Below, piece after piece: positions 44,028-54,977 of a stretch of 64,000 bases of DNA. The DNA is from Pachyseris speciosa (taxonomy: Eukaryota > Cnidaria > Anthozoa > Scleractinia > Pachyseridae), in the NCBI GenBank assembly GCA_016490735.1, contig JAEMWC010000010.1:256001-320000 (forward strand), read 5' to 3'. The position numbers and the translations under genes were made by a program. The notes beneath the pieces were generated by a model. That model saw nothing but the letters and a program-made list of their open reading frames with translations, was not told the DNA's origin and searched no databases. How positions within the stretch are numbered: the first letter of the stretch is position 1; each line of letters starts with the position of its first letter.

Positions 44028-45503
44028 CTACGAATGTTTTGGACATACTTTACTAGCGCAATTAGTAGGATCGTTCCCAGACGGCGGCAAAATGGTTGCC
44101 AATTCGGTTTCTTCGATGACCTTATCCGAACGGTCGCCGTCTGGTGGAGATTTAGGTGATCGCCGAGTTCGGTTGAACGTAAACCAAGATAACGACTGGT
44201 TAGAATGTCGATTACGACTACGGCAGCAGAAAACAATAAGCGCAATAGTATTCGCGAGGGTTAGTGAAAAAGAAACGTACATGCAGAGGTCCGAGAAGGT
44301 ATGACTGTGTGGGGTAAAGTGGACGTTTGATACATCATGTTGAAGTGTCGTTAACTGCGAATCGATTGTCATCGAGAATACGGTACATTTTGTCGAGTGA
44401 CTGTAACGTAGAGGTATTAAGGACCAATGGTGGGCTAATGTTAAGAGTTGAGAAGAGCGTGATTGTCACGCTCCCAGTGAACGTAACGAAATGTCAAATC
44501 CGTGAACGGTGGAATGTGAGTGGTAATTCTATCTAGACAAGAGCGGAATCCAGTTCGTTTGGTAGAAAATTCTAAATCACATGGGAAGTGGTAGACAATC
44601 AACGGTGAAAGTGTAACTGTGTGAGTAGTTCCTCCAGTTTTGTTATGGAGCGTCAAAACTCCTTGCTGGGTGGAGAGATAATTTCGCCCCCCTAAATGAT
44701 GCAAATCAACAAGATGGGTACAGTCCTTGGCTTTAAGATGATTCGCGAAAAGTTTAACTGAGAGCCTTTAGTCCATGGTAGACCTAACCAGGTAGTATCA
44801 CTGACCAACCGAAGAATATGATCTGGGCAAACGAAAGTATAATCAGAGAATGAACATTTTGCAAGAAGGTTTTCGTGTATAAGAAATTCAGAATTGTCAC
44901 AACGAAGTAGTGCTAACTGATCACGAGTAATGGGACCCTGGTAGCATGTGCCGGAGACATTATACTTTATGGGTGACAAGTACTCGATGGTGCATCTTGA
45001 GAAATCCTTGGAAAGCACCGGAACGGTAAATAACATGCGAACGCCTAAGGCACGTGAAATGTCGTAGTCATAGTCTACCATTGGGTCCAATAACAACGGA
45101 AAACCCGAGTCAAGGCCTTCGGCAGTACGAACTAACGGCGGAATCGTGTGAAGACGAACTTGAATTTCTGAAGAGACAAAAGACGGACGGTCGTTTAAGC
45201 CGATCGCAGGCTTTTTGTGCGATTGTTGAGATTGTTGGAGGACATCGCTAACTTCGATAAAACGGAACAGGGAGGAAAACGCACGAGCAGTTTCCAGGGA
45301 AAATTTGGAAAGAAATGCTATAAAATTATTATAATGACAGTTATCCTGAGATGCGAAAGAATTTAACTGTACGCTCCAAGAGCGGAAGGCACTGTCGATA
45401 GCGCGCAAAGAGAAAATTAAACCGTTGACCTTGGCAACTAATTTGTCCGAAATCTTAACGAGATAAATTGTTTTACCATTAATCGTACGAATTTCGTCGT
45501 GTA

Positions 45504-45506
<3 letters not shown>
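44028..45506 (-). pseudogene. env-like third gene of the LTR element, broken
   Basis: Lies after integrase/chromodomain and before the 3' LTR, the env position. The first frame (45506 to 44692) is open without an ATG at its SINE-interrupted 5' edge. It has paired cysteines in a spacing that recalls the ectodomain of errantivirus/baculovirus-F-type Env. A second frame (44704-44441) continues with more cysteines and a PLIVYHFPCD-type strand. A third (44372-44028) holds a roughly 20-residue hydrophobic segment followed by CCRSRNRH, i.e. a membrane anchor and basic cytoplasmic start. At least two frame breaks and a missing N-terminus. A surface glycoprotein role is inferred from position, cysteines and the anchor; no clear fusion peptide or furin site is visible. 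Confidence 0.6.
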
Positions 45507-45540
<34 letters not shown>

Positions 45541-45768
45541 CTTTATTTACCCTCGGTAGTATTTATAGCACAAAGGCTAGTGGGGCCGAGCAATTACAGA
45601 AACAAATAAAGTCAAATTTAATCAACTGAACTGAAATCAAATGAAATCAAATCAAATGTTGGTTTTTGGGGAGAGGGGAAAACCGGAGTACCCGGAGAAA
45701 AACTTCTCGGAGCAGAGTAGAGAACCAACAAACTCAGCCTACTTATGACACCGAGTCCGGGAATCGAA
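45507..45768 (-). mobile_element. tRNA-derived SINE, 3' part
   Basis: On the - strand the T-arm GTTCGATTCCCGGACTCGG is followed by the body GTTTGTTGGTTCTCTACTCT and ...GGTACTCCGGTTTTCCCCTC, and it ends with AATAAAGG plus (TTA)n (45507-45540). I recognise this as a SINE body abundant in corals. Its 5' part continues at 46209 after a MITE. It separates the chromodomain end from the env-like gene. Confidence 0.75.
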
Positions 45769-46208
45769 CAGGGGCACCCAACGAGCCAAAGCAGCCAAAA
45801 GCTGTGTAAAGGCATTTTTAAGTACATTATGGTGTTTGAAGTCTGTTTAAAGTGATGTTTTGGCTAGCTAGACAACTTTGATCTGTTCGGATTCCCTAGC
45901 TGAAATGTTAATTGCCCGAAAGTTTTAGGGAACAAAATCTTTCTTTGAGAAAATACTAGTTGAAGTTAACTTTCTAGGGAACCTTTTTTTCTTTCCGAAA
46001 ATGCTAGCTGACGTTTTTTACTGCCAAAACAGCAATTATAAAAACCTTTGCGAAAACCTCAGGGGTTAGGATTTCCACATTACGAATCTTTTAGACCACG
46101 TTTTACTAACGAAAATCCGAGTGCACTCTTTAATTGATGCCGAAAGCCTTAGGCGAACTACCCTCCACCGAACAGATATCTACCGAAACTTGTCGTTGGG
46201 TGCCCCTG
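45769..46208. mobile_element. hAT-like MITE inserted in SINE box B
   Basis: A 440-bp insertion with 16-bp ends CAGGGGCACCCAACGA and its near complement. The flanks repeat GTTCGAT on the - strand, so the insertion split the SINE within its T-loop/box B. CAGGGG ends and a 7-8 bp duplication suggest hAT. No coding capacity; the interior carries several degenerate internal repeats around TTTTCGGAAAG and TTCCCTA. Confidence 0.75.
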
Positions 46209-46273
46209 ATCGAACCCGGGACACATTGGTGGAAGGCAAGCGCTCTCACCACTACGCCAACCCTGCTCCCCAA
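46209..46273 (-). mobile_element. SINE 5' part (tRNA-related head)
   Basis: On the - strand GCAGGGTTGGCGTAGTGGTG (box A-like) is followed by GCTTGCCTTCCACCAA, whose loop gives TCC as the anticodon (Gly-like), then TCCCGGGTTCGAT. It joins the 45507-45768 part once the MITE is ignored. Confidence 0.7.
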
Positions 46274-46338
46274 GCGTCATTGAGGCAGAGACTTTTTTCA
46301 GTACATTCCCAACACCAGAGAGATCATTAGAATAACAG

Positions 46339-46749
46339 TTACTTGGTCCTGCTATGAAAGTCTTCCAATAAGCAAGCGTCAAGGATGTGATCCTCTGGCT
46401 CCCAGGTGCTTTGCGAGACAGGGAATCCAGCCCATTTAACCAAGTATTGGACCGTGCCATGGCGTCGTCTCTTGTTGAGGATCCTTTCAGCTGCGTAAAC
46501 ATCAGGGCCTTGGTTGATATCTAGGAAGTCAACAGCAACACTGTTAGGAGGGGCAACGACTTCGGGGGCAAGAGCGTCAGGATCGCTATTATCTTCATTG
46601 TTATCGTCAGGAGGGGGACTATCGTCGGTAACGGTATTTGGGGTCGCTTCTGAGGTGCCGGCAGGCAAAATTGCCTCTGCTACCGGTTGAGAAGGTTGCT
46701 CTGTTGTCTGGAAGGTCGGATTCCAGAAGATAAGGATCCGTAGGATCAT
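46339..46749 (-). pseudogene. Chromodomain at the C-terminus of pol
   Basis: The frame carries a proline/aspartate-rich linker, then a chromodomain signature at about residues 85-130: YAAERILNKRR, YLVKWAGFP and STWEPEDHI. The aromatic-cage positions Y, W and W are present. It ends with a stop at 46339. It is in a different frame from the integrase, so a frameshift near 46740 separates them. In chromoviruses this module steers integration by binding modified histones. Here it would be the tail of the integrase. Confidence 0.85.
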
Positions 46750-46759
46750 CGTCGGGCGG

Positions 46760-48775
46760 AGGTAAGATTGTGCGATCAGCGGGATCGTAAAGGGGCTTCA
46801 TGCGGTTTGCATGAACGATGGCAGCTACTAGACGTTTATCGCACGTTCGCAGTTGATAATGGACAGGAGATAACTGAGTACAGATTCTGAAAGGGCCACT
46901 CCACATCTGACGCAATTTATTGGATAAGCCTTTCCTTGGCTTGGGAGTAAAAACCCAAACGCGCTCGCCAACCTCAAAGGGTGCACCGACAGCTGCCTTG
47001 TCGTATTGAGCTTTCATTTGTTGCTGGGCGCGTTGGATGTTGGTTTGAGCCATTGCTTGCGCTGCCTCTAGTTGTCGGACAATACAGCTCCGATGTTCGG
47101 CAACGGAGGAAGACAAGTTGTCTGGAGGCAATAAGCTAACATCAGGAGGAAGTCTTAGAGGAGATAGAAAGAGATAGAAAGAGGCCATAGAGGAGATAGA
47201 AAGGACTGTCTCCGGTAGACGCTTGTGGAGAAACTCGATAAGCAAATAGGATGGAGGAATGTAGTTGTCCCAATCTTTCTGGTCAGCACTGACATACATG
47301 GAAATGGATTCAGCCAGCGTGTTATTGAATCGTTCGACCAAGCCATCTGTCTGGGAGTGATAAGCCGTGGTGTTGAGTTTCTTTGTATTCAAGAGGCGAC
47401 AGATCTCTTTGACGAGAGTAGAGAGGAAGTTACTGCCACGATCACACAATAAGGTACGGGGAGCGCCATGTCGCGGGAGAATGTCTTCGACCAGGAGACA
47501 AGCGACAACATCTGCACCTATTGTAGCGACGGCGAAGGCTTCTGTACACGTAGTGAGGTAATCGGTAAAAACGATGACGTATCTATTACCCGAAGTCGAA
47601 GGGGGAAATGGGCCCATTGCATCGACGGCCAGCCGTTCAAACGCAGATTCTACAGGAATTGAGAGAAGAGGTGCTTTGTGCCGGTTGCGGGGAGTCTTGC
47701 GCATTGCACAATCTGCACAAGAGCGGCACCAATGCTGGACGTCGCTGAACATCTTCTGCCAGTAATAGCGGCTGCGCAGCTTTTCATAGGTCTTCGTAGT
47801 ACCAAAATGTGCCGCAGTAGGGTGGTCATGGCCCCAGGTGAGAATTTCGTAGCGCATGGCGGCGGGTATGACCAACTGCTGAACTGTAGACGGCCGACGG
47901 CGTGCATGGGGAGTCCATAGATGAAACAAGAGGCCGTTAGGACTTAGAAAGTAATCATCTACCGTGAGGAGTAGGCGTCGTGCTAAGCCATAATCCGTTG
48001 GGAGCTTCCAGGTTTCCAGGTAATTAATAAGATCGGCTAAATCGGGATCTCGGCGCTGGGCGTCCCGCATACGGGCTGTTGGAACACTTGGAGTGTCATA
48101 GGCGGACACTGTTGGTACTGGCAGGTCATATGAGCGGCAGGATAAGGCATCAGCATTTCCGTGCTGAGCGCCTGGCCGATGGCGAATCTCAAAGTCATGC
48201 TGTTGAATGCGAAGCGACCATGGCGCTAATCGCCCTGTGCAGTCGGATATGTTCATTAACCACTTAAGACTATGATGGTCAGTGTAAAGGATAAATTTGC
48301 GCCCATACAAGTAAGGTTCAAATTTCTTTATGCCAAAGATAACACCTAGAGCTTCCCGTTCGGTAGTGCTGTAATTTTTTTCCGCAGTGTTTAAGTTTCT
48401 ACCAGCATACGCGATGACAACCTCCTTGCCATTTTGTAATTGGCCCAAAGTAGCGCCTAAACGGTTGGTACTTGCGTCGGTGTAAAGGTAAAATGTTGCA
48501 GTGAAATCTGGGAAAGTTAAAATAGGTGCCGAAATTAATGCTTCCTTCAAGGTCTGAAAAGCTATCGCACACGAGTCCGTCCAGACGAATTTTTGTTGTT
48601 TACGCAGAAGGTTGTTTAAAGGGGCTGCAATTTTAGCAAAATCTTTTACAAACCGACGGTAATAATTTGCTAATCCTAAAAATGACCGTGTAGTTTTGAC
48701 GTTATGAGATTGCGGGAAATCTCGCACGGCTGCAATTTTGTCCTCATCAGGGGCTATGCCCTCGGCAGAGACCAC
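46760..48775 (-). pseudogene. RNase H and integrase region of pol
   Basis: Open for most of its length. It starts in the RT thumb ([23 protein letters not shown]), then RNase H ([25 protein letters not shown]), then integrase. The zinc-binding HHCC is HPTAAHFG...[11 protein letters not shown], and the catalytic core has [17 protein letters not shown] and DGLVERFNN (D, D, E all present). Next come a linker altered by short GGAGATAGAAAG repeats (about 47150-47210) and a GPY/F-like module (QMWSGPFRI). The frame runs out of homology near 46760, where a frameshift leads to the chromodomain. Confidence 0.9.
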
Positions 48776-48789
48776 ATGACCGAGATAAT

Positions 48790-49768
48790 GGACTCTATTT
48801 CATGCAAAACGACATTAGAAGGTTTAAACTTCAAATTGCCCGCTCTCAATCTTTCGAAAACCTAACGCAGGTGGAGGAGATGATCACTGAATGTTTCAGA
48901 ATACACCAAAATATAATCAAGGTAAATCAAACAAATTTTGTATGTAAGATTGCGCAGAACACATTCCATAAGGCGCTGATAAGTAGATGTCGCGTTAATT
49001 AGTCCGAATGGCATTACCGGGAATTCATATAACCCACCATATGTAGTGAAAGCTGTGTGTTCTCTAGATTCAGGGTCCATCTCTACTTGCCAGTATCCAC
49101 TTATGAGATCCATGGTCGAGAAATAGCGAGTCCCATTTACGGCGTCTAGCGCATCATCTATGCGAGGTAAGGGATAGGAATCCTTTCGAGTGACTGCATT
49201 CAAATGCCGAAAGTCCACACAGAAACGGTCGGTGTTATCCTTTTTCTTTACTAATACCACTGGCGATGCCCAGGGGCTGACGCTGGGTTGGATTATCCCT
49301 CGATTGAGCATATCTGTAACGTGCTCCTCAATTATGGTTCTATGCTGGTCTGATACACGATATGGTTGCTGCCGAATCGGTGGTTGGCCTCCGGTGTCAA
49401 TTTTATGGGTAACGAGGTCAGTACGCCCTAGTTCTTCGGGAGAGGTGGCAAATATTGTCGCGGTATTCATTTACTAGCGATAGAAGTTGTGCTTTCTCGG
49501 ATGGCGTCAAGGTGGAATCACTCAAGTCCAGTGGAACTTCCGTTTCGTCCTGGTAACTGGGATCACACTTCCTGGTGGAACTCGCGGCACTGTCCTCTGT
49601 GGTGATGACGGACATCTCCGAAGCAGCTGGTGTGAAGAATCCCATAGTCGAACATCGATAAATGGTAATAGGTCGACTTGTAGAGTTTAAAAGACGAAAT
49701 GGAAAAGTGTTCTCATCCGACAGACTAACCAATTGAGTAGCGCCACCGACTTGGTACCGTGCGAGCAA
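48790..49768 (-). pseudogene. Reverse transcriptase of the Gypsy-like element, catalytically dead
   Basis: 49768-49418 encodes the region between protease and RT. After a frame change, 49470-48862 gives the RT fingers and palm: KKDNTDRFCVDFRHLN, YPLPRIDDAL, FSTMDLISGYWQV, MPFGL. The active-site box reads YLDYILV, so the second Asp of the normal YxDD is Tyr (codon 48913-48915, one G-to-T change). Just after, a TAG (about 48861) and a one-base loss (about 48822) break the link to the RNase H frame. The enzyme cannot polymerise. Confidence 0.9.
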
Positions 49769-49858
49769 CTTCGAGCTTGGCTCAATAAGTCCAGTCGTCC
49801 CAGAAGGGAGCGAATGTTTAGGGTATATTGGAATAACTGAATACTCTGACTGATCGCC

Positions 49859-50155
49859 GACCGGTTAGCTCAGTGGAAGAGCACCGGACTACCGTGCGGG
49901 ATGTCGCGGGTTCAAGCCCCGGCCGGACCAACACTCAGGGTCTTTAAATAATTGAGGAGAAAGTGCTGCCTTTGTAATGACATCTACAAACGATTAGACT
50001 TTCTAGTCTTCTCGGATAAGGACGATAAACCGTAGGCAATAAACCGATAAACCGTATAAGCAGTCTGGCAAAGTCCCCGGCCAGTGTAGAATAGTGCATT
50101 TGAATATTGCATAGAAAATGCGCAATATAAATGTGATATATTATTGTTAGCGGAG
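49859..50155 (+). mobile_element. tRNA-derived SINE between protease and RT
   Basis: The head is CCGGTTAGCTCAGTGGAAGA (box A) and GTCGCGGGTTCAAGCCCCGG (box B) ending CCGGACCA; the second base and T-stem are altered. The body contains CTTCTCGGATAAGGACGATA, and an AT-rich tail reads GCGCAATATAAATGTGATAT. I recall this as a common coral SINE. It is inserted in the - strand pol gene and adds an unrelated tail to the protease frame. Confidence 0.8.
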
Positions 50156-50171
50156 GTAGAATGTATGTTGC

Positions 50172-50711
50172 GTGAGCATGTACTGTTACTTGTTCGTAAG
50201 TTTGGGAGCTACAAGTAAGCCTGTTGGAGTGTAGTGAGATAGGCTTTTGGCCCGAAAATGTGATGGTGTGTTTCTGCATATCAATTACCGAACCGCGTGA
50301 CAACAGAATCTCCCTGCCGAGTACGACAGGGTAAGTAAGCTGTTCGATAACTAACGATTCAAAACTATACGGAACATCGGCAAAAGTGAAAGTTAATTTG
50401 GCTATTCCTTGTACAGGGAGTTGTTCTCCGCTAACCGTTCGTATATACGGTAATGGCGCAGGGTCTAAATGTACAGGTAGCGATTTGCTAGCAAAAAGAC
50501 TGCTAATAACAGCTGTTACAGACGCTCCGGTATCGACTAACATAAAAGCGGGGGCGGTGTCCTGTATCATCCCATGAACGTACAGACTATCAGAAGGTAA
50601 CCCAAGTGGATGACTATCACACGGGTCTTGACTAGGGGAAGGTGTTCTTTCCATCGAAACCATTTGTGGAGTAACCCCATCGATATCAAAATAGCTCTCA
50701 GCTATGGCCAT
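50172..50711 (-). pseudogene. Aspartic protease region of the Gypsy-like element
   Basis: The - strand frame from 50711 has the retropepsin signature LVDTGASVTAV near residue 60 and the second conserved element (VVLGREIL) near residue 130, at normal spacing. These make one protease monomer that would act as a dimer to process Gag-Pol. The frame then enters the SINE at 50155, so the link to RT is lost. The N-terminal side follows the acidic repeat region after a frame change. Confidence 0.8.
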
Positions 50712-50912
50712 GTCTACGGCAGTATACGTGCACTGGGGGTTATGATCGATGCTGTCCGTATCACATCATTCATGTGCCTCTCTATGGGGACCTATGTGTC
50801 CTAAATCATCACTATGCAAAATGTCGCATTTGTGTGTTCTAACATTACGGCTAATAGAAAAACGAGAACTGCTATCTAATTGATTCCAACGATTGGCCTT
50901 CTGTACCTGTCC

Positions 50913-52011
50913 CTACTGAAAATCTATAGTGCCTAAACTTTGGGAAATATTATTAGGGTCCGTCATATTTTCAGTTTCATCGCTCTGGCCGGAATCAAAG
51001 AGGTATTCTTGATCACCTCGACAAGCATCAAATACTTCCATATTTTGATAAGTGTGATCGTTCGTGTACCTTCTGGCTGAATAATCTACGGTTTCAAATT
51101 GGCCAATATCAGAACGATCACTCCGGCAAACATCAGGGCGGGACATGGGAATTTCAATATCATCACCTTGGGAAACATCAAGACGAAAACTAACATTTTT
51201 ACTATCATCACTCCGGCAAACATCAGATCGGGAAAATCAATTTCTTTATCGTCACTTTGGAAAACATCAAAGTGGAAACCTACAGTTGCACTGTCATCAC
51301 TCCGGCAAACATCAGAGAGGGAAAAATCAATTTCTTTATCGTCACTTTGGAAAACATCACAGTGGAAACCTACAGTTGTACTGTCATCACTCCGGCAAAC
51401 ATCAGAGCGGAAAATTACTAACTTCATCGTTATCGTTCTGAGAGTCGTTGTCAGATGACTAACTATCTGAGCTGGAGTTACATCGGCAAACATCAAAGTG
51501 AGAACAGCCAGATTCGTTATTTTCATCTTTTTGAGAAACTTCAACGAGTAATTTGAGAAACGTTTGGTCATCACCCTGGCAGACTTCAAGGCGGGAATTG
51601 TCACAATCATAATCAGTACCTGGCGAAACTACAGAAAAATGTGCACATGTTTCGTCATCACTTCGGCAAACTTCGGAGTGGAAACCACTGACTTTAGCCA
51701 TTACTCTGACCATTAACTTGGAAAGCACGCGACTCTACATTTTCCAAATTATCTTCGATTATGACGTCATTACTTGTTACCTCCGAATCCCTATCGCATG
51801 CGAAAACTATATTCTCACACTGTGCATCTGTACAAAACGTTGAAATCTCCTCGACATTGCTTACGGAGGCGCAACTATCAGGAGGACAGGTCAACTCCAC
51901 CTCATCGCCCCAAGTGGCGTTGTCACAAAAACTAACACTATCTACATCATCTTTGACTGAAAAATATGTGCAAATAGCGAACTCGGCTCCTGTTGAGTTA
52001 TGTGGTGCCAC
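50913..52011 (-). pseudogene. Acidic repeat region between gag and protease
   Basis: About a dozen degenerate copies of a seven-residue motif (D/E)V(C/F)(R/Q)(S/G)DD occur between 51000 and 51680, spaced about 40-85 nt apart. Two alternating forms, DVCRSDD and DVFQSDD, repeat three times with near-identical spacers (51200-51400). The 51694-52011 part is Asp/Glu/Cys-rich without the repeat. It lies in three frames, so it is broken. I know of no such segment in typical Gypsy polyproteins; function unknown. Confidence 0.6.
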
Positions 52012-52022
52012 AACAAGAGCCC

Positions 52023-53187
52023 CTACGCGTTTCCCTGGGGGAACGACTGTCGTGAATTCGGTGGCCCGCTTGGTCTCGAAAAATTTGAATTTGGTTGAAA
52101 ATGTCCAGAGTTAGGGATTCTCGGGTCACTATTTCGCTGACGACAAGAACGCCAGGTGTGCTCTATTCTCTGGCAGAAACTACAAACTGGATCCCTCTCG
52201 ATACTTTGAAAATTTCGCCCATATGACCGGAATTCGGGGCGCCGCGGATTCTGATGCCGCCGTAGATCATTCTCCAGCCTTGCCACTTGCCGTTGGAGTT
52301 CCCGTAGTTAAGGTGATTCCTCTACCCAAGGTTTGGCGTGCGCCTGGCCATTAGGCCTTGTTTGTCCTACCGAATTTCCAAAAGCGTTAAGGGGATACGC
52401 AGTCGCGACCTGTTGTTGTTGTTGTTGTTGTTGTTTTTGTAATTGGGACATTTGTTTCGACATAGTCTTTAAGCGCTTCTCTACTGATGGTCCACTACTC
52501 GCAGCGACAACCGCAGGTGGTTTTGGCTCGCTCATTTTTGAACAGAAATTGCTTAATATGGTTTCCAATTGGCGCACCACCGACTGGTCCTGGCACACTC
52601 CCTGGCGCTTATTAACGACATCTTTAATTCTCGCTAGGCTTTCCGCTTCCTGGAAGGTCTTTGGGCGTTGCAGAGATACATAGGTTTACAAGTCGCCCTG
52701 CAGGCCATCAATTAAATATCGCATTGAATCCTCGTCCGAAAGATTTAATCGTTACTTTACAATACTGCGTAATGTCGGCCACATAACTATCGAGAGGTTC
52801 GTTTGAAAGTTGCTTGCGAGCACGTAATTGTTGAAATAAAATCCACTTATTAGGCCCGGCCGTAAAACGTTCGTGAAAAGCGTCCTTTAAACGATCAAAA
52901 TCATCCTTAATTTCAGATGATAAATTTAAGTACCAGGTGCTGGCGACGCCACGCAAATACAAGGGAAACGCACTTAATTTAAGGGAGGTGGTCCAATTAT
53001 TAATCTTAGCTATCCGCTCATAAAAGTCCAACCATTCTCCTGCGAATTCATTTGAATTTCCAATGAAAAACTCGGGTTTCAAGTCCGATTTAGGGGGTTT
53101 GGCTTGAACGTTTTTATCGAGCGAGTCGCCCATTAGCTGCATCTCGTGGTGCCTCGATGCGGTCTCCTTTTCTAAATCGGCCCTCAA
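52023..53187 (-). pseudogene. gag of the Gypsy-like element
   Basis: 53187-52708 encodes a Retrotrans_gag-type capsid domain (WLDFYERIAKINNWT, FPLYLRGVASTWY, FHERFT, LSNEPLDSYVADITQ). A frame change near 52748 and a stop follow. 52598-52308 has a polyglutamine run from (TTG)n (52411-52436). 52286-52023 has a CX2CX4HX4C zinc knuckle (CSFCQRIEHTWRSC) and an Arg/Pro/Asn-rich tail. It would form the particle and bind RNA. Several frameshifts; not functional. Confidence 0.85.
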
Positions 53188-53840
53188 CGTCTCGTTCAGG
53201 CCTTAATGAGGTCTTTCTAAAGCCTTTTGTTGTTCGTCGTTCATGTTAGAGGGGGAAGTACATATATCGCTGGTTTCTGGCTTACTAGTTTGTGAGATTA
53301 CTTATTTTGTTTTCGAACGAGTTGTTATCTGCGTGGTTGTCCTAAGGTTAGGTGGAATAAAATAACTAAGAAATGGAGAGCTCAGGCAAACGCATTACCC
53401 GTCCTATGGCAGTTGTTAATACAGCAGCAGTAGTTAAGGATGCTTAGTTTACCTCCTTGTTAACATTTATATTGAAAAAAAAGTACAATCGTTCATCCTG
53501 TCTTACTTTTCCTGTCCGGCTTGCTCCTGAAACGTCTACTTCCTTGAATTAATTCCTTCCTACGATTCTTTCCCTTTCTTCTTACTTCCTTTCCTTCTTT
53601 CGTGTGGGCGTGCCAGCCACTTGCCTCTCGGTAGTTCTTCCGGTCGGGACGGCAATCGGTCTGGTCTTCTAGGTCTCTGATAATCTTTATTTAAGCAACC
53701 TGCCGTCGCTCTGGGGCTGTCAGGAATCTGCCTGCATAGCTGTTTTGATCTATCTGTCTTTCTTTCCCGTATGGTTCTCTCTTCTTTTTTTTGGTGTGTT
53801 CTGTTTCGTTTCAACTCAGAGTTTCTGGAGGCGAGACGTG
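53188..53840. other. Leader region of the LTR element
   Basis: Between the PBS and the gag frame. No supportable gene; a 107-codon Arg/Lys-rich frame (53560-53883, -) overlaps the LTR edge and is probably chance. Confidence 0.5.
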
Positions 53841-53858
53841 TACCCGGATTCTCCACCA
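53841..53858 (-). promoter_or_regulatory. Primer binding site candidate
   Basis: On the - strand TGGTGGAGAATCCGGGTA begins 2 nt after the 5' LTR. TGG complements the CCA end of a tRNA. The tRNA identity is not determined. Confidence 0.65.
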
Positions 53859-53860
53859 CT

Positions 53861-54977
53861 TGTAGAAGGGAGCTTTTTGCCACGGGCAGGGATTAGCTCT
53901 CGCCCCCTTTACCTTCTGTTTAGTTCGCAGGAACTCAGAACAACAACTGACTTCTTACTTGTCTTTAATCTGTTCTTTCCTTCTTACAACAGGTCTTCTT
54001 TTAGGAGTATGTCGCTAACGAGTAGTTTGTTCAAAGGTGTACCTTACAGCTGTAGATCTAAAGATTCTTTTACTTATTAGCGCCCCCGGTCCAGGCAACG
54101 CATTGCGATTGGTCAACGGATTAGAGGCTTAGAACGCAACAACGTCAACTACAAAGGAAGTGATTAACATGAACTACGAAGGTGTACCTACAGCTGAACG
54201 AAACGTGGTCCACGCCGACGACTTTAAAATTGCAGTGCCGTTAGGCCTTGAGCGAGTCCATTTAAGACCAATCGCAGTGGCTGGGGGACCAGGATCACTA
54301 ATCCAAACCTTCTGGACGGAACGTGACTTCTCAACTAATAAACTTAAAGTAACAAAGACTAAACCAACCAAAATAAACAAGGGATTAACAAAACTAATTA
54401 TTGTACCTGGCTAAGCCAAGCCCGAAACCAATAACGTCAACGCGGGATTAACGGATCAGTACGGTATCGGAATTTCCACAACAATAATGATGGTACTACG
54501 GGGTTGTTTCCCAACAGTACAAGAACATTCGACCCAAGTTTAGCGTTACAACCTTTATCTACTAACATACACTAAAGACTAGGAGTACAGCAGTCGCACG
54601 ACAACACGTACTAGAAGCACTTTATGTTTTCCAGTACGTGCATTTTGCCTGGCAACAGTGTGGCCCCTTTGTTGAAGTGGTCACGTCGGCCTCTTAACAT
54701 ACTGTTTCATAACTTTAACACAAGATCAAGTCTTTCCTGAATCATCAATAAGTCACTAACAAATATAAAGATAGCTTTACACTACTAGAAATGACAAACA
54801 CACTTGACTCTAAAAAGCTTTGTGCCTTGCAGCACCATTCGTTACGCACAATTAACTTTAGCTGCAGAAGCATTTGTTACGCACAATTAATTTTAATGAT
54901 ACGACAAAAGTACTTAAACGCGTCGTTACCTAATCAAAACAAACACAATTTAACTCGCAATTTTTACTCCTTTAACA
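53861..54977 (-). repeat. 5' LTR, uninterrupted, 1117 bp
   Basis: Begins TGTAGAAGGG and ends CTTTAACA on the + strand, so it reads TG...CA in coding orientation. It matches the two parts of the 3' LTR with few differences. Confidence 0.9.

Larger units (their letters stand above)
37693..54977 (-). mobile_element. Ty3/Gypsy-like LTR retroelement with chromodomain and env-like gene
   Basis: The ends are LTRs reading TGTAGAAGGG...CTTTAACA on the + strand. Coding is on the - strand in the order gag, acidic repeat region, protease, RT, RNase H, integrase, chromodomain, env-like. A primer-binding-site candidate lies 2 nt inside the 5' LTR and a polypurine tract abuts the 3' LTR. All genes are broken. 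It contains a 3.9-kb LINE/foldback composite in the 3' LTR and two SINEs. I see no target duplication; the flanking array sequences are normally about 2.7 kb apart, so one end was probably altered by recombination or deletion. Confidence 0.9.

Noticed and set aside
43879..44304. 141-codon + strand frame
   Set aside because: Antisense to the env-like membrane-anchor region; composition and motifs are explained by the opposite strand.
47225..47920. Several + strand frames of 60-80 codons
   Set aside because: Antisense to the integrase/RNase H coding sequence of the Gypsy element; no independent evidence.
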